NCBI GenBank assembly: GCA_016281085.1
Contig: JAEEHY010000013.1
Location: 1-40,069 of the forward strand
DNA from: Lachnospiraceae bacterium
Lineage (GTDB): Bacteria > Bacillota > Clostridia > Lachnospirales > Lachnospiraceae
Direction of reading: 5' to 3'
DNA length: 40,069 bases
The notes beneath the pieces are model-generated. The model searched no databases, was not told the DNA's origin, and worked only from the letters and a program-made list of their open reading frames with translations. Of the stretch, positions 8,776 to 15,854 are shown piece by piece. Within the stretch, counting starts at the first letter, position 1. Every line of letters starts with the position of its first letter. The translations under genes and the position numbers were made by a program.

Positions 8776-8834
8776 TGTAAATGATTTAGAGGGGATTTTA
8801 CCGATAAGGGGTAGAAGCTTTAAAGGGAAAAGAA

Positions 8835-11800
8835 ATGGGTAGTAACAGGAACGATAACAACAAAAACGGGAAAAAGCCGGTCAATTACACATCGGTCGAC
8901 TGGAATGAATACAGGGTTAACAAGGACACGGATAGGCCTCAGCCCGGAAATTTCAGGGTTGACGGGCCGGATGATGATGTTTTTGATGAACGTATTTTCA
9001 GGGGAATTGACGAGATAAACGACAGCCTTGCTTCGGGTATTTCCGCAGATGGGAATTATTCACGAAGGGAAACGAAAAACAGCGGATCCGAAAGGAAGAA
9101 TTCCAAAGGCAGAAAGAAGTCTTTAAATACCAAGCTTGAAGAAATAAGCAGGGAAAAAGCCAAAAAAGACAGATCCAGGAAGGAAAAGGCCGAGCTGGAC
9201 ATACTTGAAAAGAACATTATTGAGATCACGTCCGGAACTCATGATGATTTTCTGGCGGGCGCTGTTGAGATCGTAAATAAGGCGCTTGAAGAGAAGGCCG
9301 GTAAGGAACGTCTGGAAGATACTGATGTAAACGGAACTTTTGAACTGCCCAAGCTTGACATACATTTCGGTGATACTGCCGAACTTAAGAATATAAGGGA
9401 TGCCATAGAAGGCACGGATTTTGGCAAGATGCTGAATGAGAAGGATCAGAAAGCGGGTATCGATCCCGATTTCTTTGATGATCCCGGACTTTCTGTGGAG
9501 GTATTTCATAAGGATGAAACACACAGGAAGAAGGAGCATGTCAAAAAACCAGATCAGACCTCATCGGTAAAGGAGTCTGCGGCTTCTGCAAAGAGAATGG
9601 AAAAGTCAGCCGCAGACAGACGGAAGGGAACATCCGCAAAGAAACGGGATGAGTCATTTTTAAAGGATGAAGACATTCTTGCGATAAATAAACAGGCTGA
9701 GGAACTTGCGGATAATAACGAAATACTCGCAATTAAGAAGGAGGCCGAGGCACTTATAAGGGATGTTGATGTTTCGTCGATTAAGGAGCAGGCCAGATTA
9801 CCCGAGAATAAGCCTGTTCAGAAACGTGTGAAGAAACAGACGGAAACACCCGAAAAGAAACCCGAAGAGAGGCGTGCGAAGAAACAGGCGGAATTAGCTG
9901 AAAAGAAACCCGAAGAGAGGCGTGCGAAGAAGCAGGCGGAATTAGCTGAAAAGAAACCCGAAGAGAAACGTGTAAAGAAGAAGGCTGCTGCACCTGCAGC
10001 GGATGATGACTTATCGTCAATAAATAAACAGGCCGGTTTACCTGCAAGGAAAAGCGAAGACAGACGTGCTCAGAAGAAACAGGAGGATTCACCCGCAAGG
10101 AAACGTTTGAAGAGACCCGAAGAAGACATGTCTGCACCTGTTGCTGTTGCGGAGAAAAAGAGTACAGAAAAGCCGGTTATCAAGAAGAAAAAAGCCGTAA
10201 CGGATGAACCGGCACAGATCAGGGAGAGCTCAAAGAAAAAGGAAAAGACCGGTTCGACAAAGAATAAAGCCGAAGAAAAGGTGATCATAAGGTCGGACGA
10301 ACTGGCGGAAGATAAGAAGGAACGCAGAGCTTTAAGGAAAAAGAAAAAAACCAAAGAAAGCGCTGCTGAAGGAAGCGTTAAGCAGGAGATCAAAGCTGCA
10401 AAAAAGGACGCCGCCGGGAAGACAGCCGGTGATAACGACAGTAATGTTCCTTCACAGGCAGGCGATAAAAAGAGAAAAAATGCTAAGGCAGGTAAGAAAG
10501 GTACCTCTGATTTCAGGGCGAAATCAGCAGATTGGAAGGATAAAGAAACAATTAAAAAGACCGCAAAGAAGGTAACCTTTGCAGAGAGAAAGAAAGCATT
10601 TTCGACAAGGATAAAGAATGTCACACCGTTACAGTGGACGATAGTTGCAATGGCACTTATCATCTTTGTTTCCGGGATCATGACATCAGCTGTTTACGCG
10701 AATTATCAGGGTGAGCAGAATAAAAAGATCGCGCTTTCAAATCTTAATCAGTACAGGGAGGATGACAGTTACACCGCTGCGGTTGAAAGCGTGACCCAGG
10801 AGATGCTGCCTGAGGTAACGGAAGAACCGGAAGAGATTCAGGCCAGGATGCTGTCGCTTGAAATGTCATCTGTTGAAAAAGATTTAAAGATCAGGCTTGT
10901 GGATGATGAGGACAACCTGGTAAAGGATGTTACCTGGAGCGTTACAGTAAAGGAAGATGAGGGTGACGATCAGTCTGATGAGGGAGATGATGCGGGAGAT
11001 GATGAGACATCACAGGGTGAAGTATATGAGGATGATGATCTGGACGGTGTCATCTACATTACGGATATAGCAGCCGGTGAATATGCGGTAACACTTAATC
11101 CCAGCGAGTCACTGGCAGATTATATTCTTCCTCAGGAAAAGCAGCTGGTTTCCGTAAAGGCAACCATTGAATACAAGGTTATCGCAAATATAAGGGACGA
11201 GATCAAAACAGAGAAAGAAGTAAATGTGGCGCTGGAGGATCCCAACGGTAATCAGGCGGCGGATGTTGAGACCGCACCTCCCGCGAACAATGATACGGTC
11301 GAATGGGTGGAATCGTCAAAGACAGCTAACGGAGAGGAATTTGTCGAAGCCACTCCCGATCTGAGCAAGACCGCGGTTTCGGTTAAAAAGGACACGGGCT
11401 TCCTGGCGGCTCTTGGCAATATCGGAAGAAATACAAAAACATCACTTGCGAAAACTTCTGTTCTTGGATTTAAGATGCCGATGGGTTATCTCGTGGCGGA
11501 AAATGAGAACATTGACAACAGCGAGCCTGACATAGCGGCACCTAAACCCACAGAGGCACCTACACCTACGGAAGCACCGGAGCCTACGGAGGCACCGGCA
11601 CCCACGGAAGCACCGGCACCCACGGAGGCACCTAAGCCGACTGAGGCACCCAAGCCCACAGAGGCACCCAAGCCCACAGAGGCACCGGCACCTACTGAAG
11701 CGCCCAAGCCCACAGAGGCACCCAAGCCCACACCTACTCCGACACCGACACCGGCGCCGACGGGAGGAGATCTTCTGTTGGATAATCCTGCATCCGGTAC

Positions 11801-12956
11801 TTTACTGGATACCGGATCGAAGACAAATGAGGACGGAAGTCTGTCAATATCAGGTCCTTCGTCAGTCATTGTCGGTTCGACCATTACGCTTTCCGCGCAG
11901 TATTCACCTTCAAGCGCAACAGTAAACTGGGGTGGATCGGACAGTGAGATCATTTCGGTCAGTGATAACGGAGATACCTGTACGGTCAAGGGAATTAAGG
12001 AAGGTACGGCTACGGTAACCGCCACATGCAGTAACGGCAAGACAACAACCATGACTGTAACCATTACGAAAGAAGAAGGGAAATACAGTGATGATGCCAA
12101 GCTGTATGATGCCAGCAAGAATCTGCTGTATGTATTGGACGGCGGTGAATACAGGCCGGCTACCTATGCTGATTACAAGAGCGGAAAGTTCACTACATAT
12201 TATCGTAAGCAGGAAGGTTTCCTGTATACGGGCTGGCAGGATATTGAAGGCAAAACTTACTATTTCAGAAGAGACAATACCTATGTTACCGGAACCCAGA
12301 TCATCCAGGGTATCAAATATACCTTTGGCGAAGACGGTGCGTTGTCCAAGGGATCGGGAACACTGGGAATAGATGTTTCGAAGTATCAGCCGAACATTAA
12401 CTGGTCGTCTGTTAAGGCATCGGGAATTAATTATGTTATCATCAGGTGCGGTTACAGAGGAGCCAGTACGGGTGTACTCATTCAGGATCCGTATTTTACG
12501 TCACATATTAAGGGAGCCAAGGCAGCAGGCCTTAAGGTCGGTGTTTACTTCTTTACAACGGCGCTCACGGAGACGGAAGCCGTTGAAGAGGCAAGTATGT
12601 GTGCGGCACTGTGTTCGGGATACGGAATAAATTATCCGATATTTATTGACTGTGAGAACAGCTCAAGGCCCGGATATAATTCGTTGTCTGCATCGGAGAG
12701 GACCCAGATAATAAAGGCATTCTGCAATACAATAAGGTCTGCCGGATATACCCCCGGCGTATATGCGAATAAGACATGGCTCACCAGCTATATGAATGTA
12801 TCGGCTCTTTCGGGATGCAAGATCTGGCTGGCACAGTATACTGCCGGATCACCGACATATTCGGGAAGATATGATATATGGCAGTATACGTCAAAGGGAC
12901 GTGTCGACGGTATTAGCGGATATGTTGATATGAACCAGTCATTTCTGGGATACTAA
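8835..12956 (+). CDS. Giant membrane-anchored GH25 muramidase with Lys/Glu-rich cytosolic tail, PTEAP stalk and Big_2 domain
   Basis: The 1373-aa protein has an unusual build. Residues 1-600 are hydrophilic, dominated by Lys, Glu, Ala and Arg, contain a 16-residue tandem repeat and have no signal peptide. A single helix (WTIVAMALIIFVSGIMTSAV) sits at about 602-622. Outside the membrane there follow an acidic region, ten PTEAP repeats (about 902-976), a bacterial Ig-like Big_2 domain (about 1000-1080), glucan/choline-binding-like repeats with GWQDIEGKTYYF (about 1110-1170) and a C-terminal GH25 lysozyme domain (about 1174-1373). The GH25 motifs are GIDVSKYQ, FIDCEN, IWLAQY and DIWQYTS. GH25 enzymes cut MurNAc-GlcNAc bonds in peptidoglycan. 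The highly basic tail predicts a type II orientation. It lies between rmlA and rmlC, so it is co-expressed with polysaccharide synthesis; remodelling the wall around the exporter is an inference. Confidence 0.9.
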   Translation: MGSNRNDNNKNGKKPVNYTSVDWNEYRVNKDTDRPQPGNFRVDGPDDDVFDERIFRGIDEINDSLASGISADGNYSRRETKNSGSERKNSKGRKKSLNTKLEEISREKAKKDRSRKEKAELDILEKNIIEITSGTHDDFLAGAVEIVNKALEEKAGKERLEDTDVNGTFELPKLDIHFGDTAELKNIRDAIEGTDFGKMLNEKDQKAGIDPDFFDDPGLSVEVFHKDETHRKKEHVKKPDQTSSVKESAASAKRMEKSAADRRKGTSAKKRDESFLKDEDILAINKQAEELADNNEILAIKKEAEALIRDVDVSSIKEQARLPENKPVQKRVKKQTETPEKKPEERRAKKQAELAEKKPEERRAKKQAELAEKKPEEKRVKKKAAAPAADDDLSSINKQAGLPARKSEDRRAQKKQEDSPARKRLKRPEEDMSAPVAVAEKKSTEKPVIKKKKAVTDEPAQIRESSKKKEKTGSTKNKAEEKVIIRSDELAEDKKERRALRKKKKTKESAAEGSVKQEIKAAKKDAAGKTAGDNDSNVPSQAGDKKRKNAKAGKKGTSDFRAKSADWKDKETIKKTAKKVTFAERKKAFSTRIKNVTPLQWTIVAMALIIFVSGIMTSAVYANYQGEQNKKIALSNLNQYREDDSYTAAVESVTQEMLPEVTEEPEEIQARMLSLEMSSVEKDLKIRLVDDEDNLVKDVTWSVTVKEDEGDDQSDEGDDAGDDETSQGEVYEDDDLDGVIYITDIAAGEYAVTLNPSESLADYILPQEKQLVSVKATIEYKVIANIRDEIKTEKEVNVALEDPNGNQAADVETAPPANNDTVEWVESSKTANGEEFVEATPDLSKTAVSVKKDTGFLAALGNIGRNTKTSLAKTSVLGFKMPMGYLVAENENIDNSEPDIAAPKPTEAPTPTEAPEPTEAPAPTEAPAPTEAPKPTEAPKPTEAPKPTEAPAPTEAPKPTEAPKPTPTPTPTPAPTGGDLLLDNPASGTLLDTGSKTNEDGSLSISGPSSVIVGSTITLSAQYSPSSATVNWGGSDSEIISVSDNGDTCTVKGIKEGTATVTATCSNGKTTTMTVTITKEEGKYSDDAKLYDASKNLLYVLDGGEYRPATYADYKSGKFTTYYRKQEGFLYTGWQDIEGKTYYFRRDNTYVTGTQIIQGIKYTFGEDGALSKGSGTLGIDVSKYQPNINWSSVKASGINYVIIRCGYRGASTGVLIQDPYFTSHIKGAKAAGLKVGVYFFTTALTETEAVEEASMCAALCSGYGINYPIFIDCENSSRPGYNSLSASERTQIIKAFCNTIRSAGYTPGVYANKTWLTSYMNVSALSGCKIWLAQYTAGSPTYSGRYDIWQYTSKGRVDGISGYVDMNQSFLGY
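9852..9980 (+). repeat. 48-bp tandem repeat, about 2.7 copies, in the muramidase tail
   Basis: Two nearly identical 48-bp units (9852-9899 and 9900-9947, one base different) are followed by a diverged partial third. Each encodes 16 residues of the EKKPEERRAKKQAELA type. They lie in frame in the cytosolic tail, so gain or loss of a unit would not break the gene. Confidence 0.85.
11538..11761 (+). repeat. 18-bp tandem repeat encoding ten PTEAP units plus a PTPTP run
   Basis: Ten copies of xPTEAP (x = K, T, E or A) are followed by a short PTPTP stretch. This is a typical rigid, possibly O-glycosylated stalk that carries a catalytic domain through the cell wall. The repeat also creates a long antisense ORF (11486-12118) that is not a gene. 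Confidence 0.9.
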
Positions 12957-12977
12957 ATAAGGAAAGAGGATATTAAA

Positions 12978-13535
12978 ATGGGCAAGATAAAGGTAGAAAC
13001 ATGTAATATTGAAGGGCTTAAGGTTATAACGCCTACAGTATTCGGCGACAACCGGGGTTATTTTATGGAGACCTATAACTTCAATGACTTTAAGGAGGCC
13101 GGGATCGATATGGAATTCGTCCAGGACAATCAGTCGGCATCCAAAAAGGGAGTGTTGAGAGGCCTTCATTTCCAGGTCGATTACCCCCAGGACAAGCTTG
13201 TGCGTGTGATAAGAGGTGAGGTGTATGACGTAGCCGTTGACATGCGTGCAGGTTCGAAAACATACGGACAGTGGTACGGAGTAAGGCTGTCCGAAGAGAA
13301 CAAGAAAATGTTCTTTATTCCCAAGAATTTTGCCCATGGTTTTCTTGTTTTATCGGATTATGCGGAATTCGTATACAAATGCACGGATTTCTATCATCCG
13401 AATGATGAGGGCGGGATAATGTGGAATGATCCCGAACTTAATATAGACTGGCCTACAGAACCCGGAATGGAACTCACGATTTCCGATAAGGATACCAGAT
13501 GGCCGTCATTTAATGAGATAAGAAAGGACAGATAG
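12978..13535 (+). CDS. rmlC: dTDP-4-dehydrorhamnose 3,5-epimerase
   Basis: RmlC epimerises dTDP-4-keto-6-deoxyglucose at C3 and C5 on the way to dTDP-L-rhamnose. The 185-aa protein shows DNRGYFMETY, VLRGLHFQ with the catalytic-type His at H64, then the cupin strand FFIPKNFAHGFLVLS and the VYKCTDFYHP region with the conserved tyrosine. The length is normal. The ATG follows AGGAAAGAGGAT. It precedes the exporter permease by six bases, so rhamnose supply is tied to export. Confidence 0.96.
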   Translation: MGKIKVETCNIEGLKVITPTVFGDNRGYFMETYNFNDFKEAGIDMEFVQDNQSASKKGVLRGLHFQVDYPQDKLVRVIRGEVYDVAVDMRAGSKTYGQWYGVRLSEENKKMFFIPKNFAHGFLVLSDYAEFVYKCTDFYHPNDEGGIMWNDPELNIDWPTEPGMELTISDKDTRWPSFNEIRKDR

Positions 13536-13541
13536 GAACAT

Positions 13542-14531
13542 ATGTCCCGAAAGAAGAAGCTTATTACCGCAGTTACGGTTGCAGTAGTGGCACTTAATCT
13601 GTATATAATCTTTCACCACAATCCGTTGGCGGACAGAACACAGGAAATAATCAAGAAGATCATTTCCTGTGTTATTTTGGAAGGATTTTATATAGTCTTC
13701 ATTAAGATGTATGACAAGATCATCATTCTTCCAATAGAACTCTACCAGAACAGGAAGCTTATATGGAAGCTTGCGAAGAACGACTTCAAGACAAGGTTTG
13801 CCGGTTCGTATTTCGGTATTTTCTGGGGTTTTGTTCCTCCCATTATCACGGTTCTTCTGTACTGGTTTGTGTTCGGAGTTGTAATGCCGAACAGAGCGAC
13901 CAATATAAAAGGTGATATGGAGCTTCCGTATATTTTGTGGCTGATCGTGGGAATAGTTCCGTGGTTTTATTTTTCCGAGGCTATTTCCGGAGGCACCAAC
14001 GCATTGCTTGAGTACAATTATCTTGTCAAGAAGGTTGTATTTAAGATCAGCATACTTCCTATCATTAAGATATTGTCTGCATTATTTGTACATGTTTTTT
14101 TCGTTTGTTTCACATTGATATTACTTGCGTGCTACGGATTTCTTCCAGATCTTTACACGCTGCAGCTGATCTACTATTCATTCTGTATGTTTATGTTTGT
14201 TCTGGGACTGAGTTATATAACCTGTTCCCTTATTGTGTTTTTCAGGGATCTGGGTCAGATGATTGCCATAGCGCTGCAGGTCGGTATATGGGCAACGCCG
14301 ATATTGTGGAATCTGCATCTGCTTGATAACAAGCCGGTGATACGCTTCATAATAAAGCTCAATCCCATGACCTATATAGTTGAGGGCTACAGAGGTTCGA
14401 TCTTTGACAAGATCGGGTTTTGGGAGACTTTCTATTCCACAGCATATTTCTGGATACTTACCGCATGTACCTTTGCTGTTGGAGCACTTGTGTTTAAGAG
14501 ATTGAAGATACATTTCGCAGATGTGTTGTAA
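13542..14531 (+). CDS. wzm: Polysaccharide ABC exporter permease (Wzm/TagG family)
   Basis: The 329-aa membrane protein belongs to the ABC-2 permease family that moves lipid-linked polysaccharide across the cytoplasmic membrane. Family features are the amphipathic KLAKNDFKTRFAGSYFGIFWGFVPP before the first core helix, the IVPWFYFSEAI segment, about six core helices and the C-terminal LNPMTYIVEGYRGSIF. It is longer than usual because of a roughly 60-residue N-terminal extension containing an additional hydrophobic segment (about residues 8-24). The six-base gap to rmlC and weak AGGA ribosome site suggest coupled translation. The Wzt ATPase gene follows immediately. Confidence 0.92.
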   Translation: MSRKKKLITAVTVAVVALNLYIIFHHNPLADRTQEIIKKIISCVILEGFYIVFIKMYDKIIILPIELYQNRKLIWKLAKNDFKTRFAGSYFGIFWGFVPPIITVLLYWFVFGVVMPNRATNIKGDMELPYILWLIVGIVPWFYFSEAISGGTNALLEYNYLVKKVVFKISILPIIKILSALFVHVFFVCFTLILLACYGFLPDLYTLQLIYYSFCMFMFVLGLSYITCSLIVFFRDLGQMIAIALQVGIWATPILWNLHLLDNKPVIRFIIKLNPMTYIVEGYRGSIFDKIGFWETFYSTAYFWILTACTFAVGALVFKRLKIHFADVL

Positions 14532-14532
14532 A

Positions 14533-15825
14533 ATGGAAAATGAAAACAGTCAGGTTGCCATTTCGGTCAACCATCTTACAAAAATATATAAGCTGTATGA
14601 CCGGAACAGGGACCGCCTGAAGGAAGCTCTGCACCTTGGTAAGAATATCAATTTCAGAGAGCATTATGCCCTTAATGATGTAAGCCTCGAGGTTAATACG
14701 GGAGAGACGGTCGGAATAATAGGTACCAACGGTTCGGGCAAGTCAACCATACTTAAGATAATCACCGGAGTACTTAATCCGAGCGGAGGAGAGGTGAAGA
14801 TAAACGGAAGGATATCGGCGCTTCTTGAGCTCGGAGCAGGCTTCAATATGGAGTTCACAGGTATTGAAAATATTTATCTGAACGGAACCATGATAGGCTT
14901 CTCCGAAGAGGAGATAGACGAGAAGCTTAATGATATTCTTGAGTTTGCCGATATAGGGGATTTCGTATATCAGAAGGTCAAAACCTATTCGAGCGGTATG
15001 TTTGTGCGACTGGCTTTTGCGGTCGCAATCAACATAGATCCGGAGATACTTATAGTTGACGAGGCTCTTTCTGTCGGAGATGTATTTTTCCAGAACAAAT
15101 GCTACCGCAAGTTCGAGGATTTCAAGAAACAGGGTAAGACCATTCTTTTTGTAAGTCATGATCTTTCATCGATAAGCAAATACTGTGACAGGGTCATCCT
15201 TCTTGAGAAGGGCAGGAAGATCGGAGAAGGCGGTCCCAAGGAAATCATCGACATGTACAAGAAGGTGCTTGTCGGACAGCTGGATAAGCAGAGTGACACA
15301 GGAAAGAGCGGTAAGATAAGTACAGGCAGCAAGTGGAAAGACAGAATGCAGCTTAATCCCGATAAGGATGAGTACGGAAGCGGACTGGCGGAATTCGAGG
15401 ATTACTGTGCATATGATAAGACAGGTGAGATTACCAATACTATAATAAAGGGTGAGGAATTCACCGTTAAGGTCAAGGTTCGTTTCTTTGAGACCATTCA
15501 AGATCCGATACTTGCGGTGTCGTTTAAGAACAGGCAGGGAACAGAGATAACCGGTACCAATACAATGTTTGAGAAGTTGAATACGGGAATGCCGGGACCC
15601 GGAGATGTGATGGAAGCCACCTTTACCCAGAATATGAGCCTTCAGGGCGGAGAGTATCTGGTATCATTAGGCTGTGTGGGTTACAGGGAAGGTGAATTCA
15701 CCGTATATCACAGACTGTATGACGTGTTTAATCTGACGGTCATATCTTCAAAGGATACAACGGGATTCTATGATATGGACAGTGTTGTGACGGTAACACT
15801 TAAGGACAGGCAGGAGGAAGCTTAA
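14533..15825 (+). CDS. wzt: Polysaccharide ABC exporter ATPase with C-terminal cargo-binding domain (Wzt)
   Basis: The ATPase half has Walker A GTNGSGKST (residues 64-72), signature YSSGM (152-156), Walker B ILIVDE (172-177) and the switch LFVSHD. After about residue 280 comes a beta-rich domain (from GSGLAEFEDY, with GEEFTVKVKVRF and GEYLVSLGCVG) that matches the Wzt C-terminal domain. In O9a-type systems this domain recognises the capped non-reducing end of the polymer. I start at the ATG at 14533, one base after the permease stop; an in-frame ATG at 14521 would add MCCK and overlap the permease. Neither has a clear ribosome site, so translational coupling is likely. The next gene encodes a possible capping enzyme. 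Confidence 0.93.
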   Translation: MENENSQVAISVNHLTKIYKLYDRNRDRLKEALHLGKNINFREHYALNDVSLEVNTGETVGIIGTNGSGKSTILKIITGVLNPSGGEVKINGRISALLELGAGFNMEFTGIENIYLNGTMIGFSEEEIDEKLNDILEFADIGDFVYQKVKTYSSGMFVRLAFAVAINIDPEILIVDEALSVGDVFFQNKCYRKFEDFKKQGKTILFVSHDLSSISKYCDRVILLEKGRKIGEGGPKEIIDMYKKVLVGQLDKQSDTGKSGKISTGSKWKDRMQLNPDKDEYGSGLAEFEDYCAYDKTGEITNTIIKGEEFTVKVKVRFFETIQDPILAVSFKNRQGTEITGTNTMFEKLNTGMPGPGDVMEATFTQNMSLQGGEYLVSLGCVGYREGEFTVYHRLYDVFNLTVISSKDTTGFYDMDSVVTVTLKDRQEEA

Positions 15826-15854
15826 CAGGCACTGACAGATTGCAGGGGGAAACA

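Noticed and set aside
10070-10681. 203-aa minus-strand ORF, Phe/Leu/Ser-rich
   Set aside because: It is the reverse complement of Lys/Glu-rich coding sequence, which always yields such hydrophobic antisense ORFs.
11538-11761. Regular 18-bp repetition resembling a CRISPR or satellite array
   Set aside because: The repeats are contiguous, in frame, have no spacers and encode a proline-rich stalk.
11486-12118. 210-aa minus-strand ORF rich in GASVGLGASVGAG repeats
   Set aside because: It is the antisense image of the PTEAP repeat and Big_2 coding region of the muramidase; it has no ribosome site and its composition is explained by the repeat.
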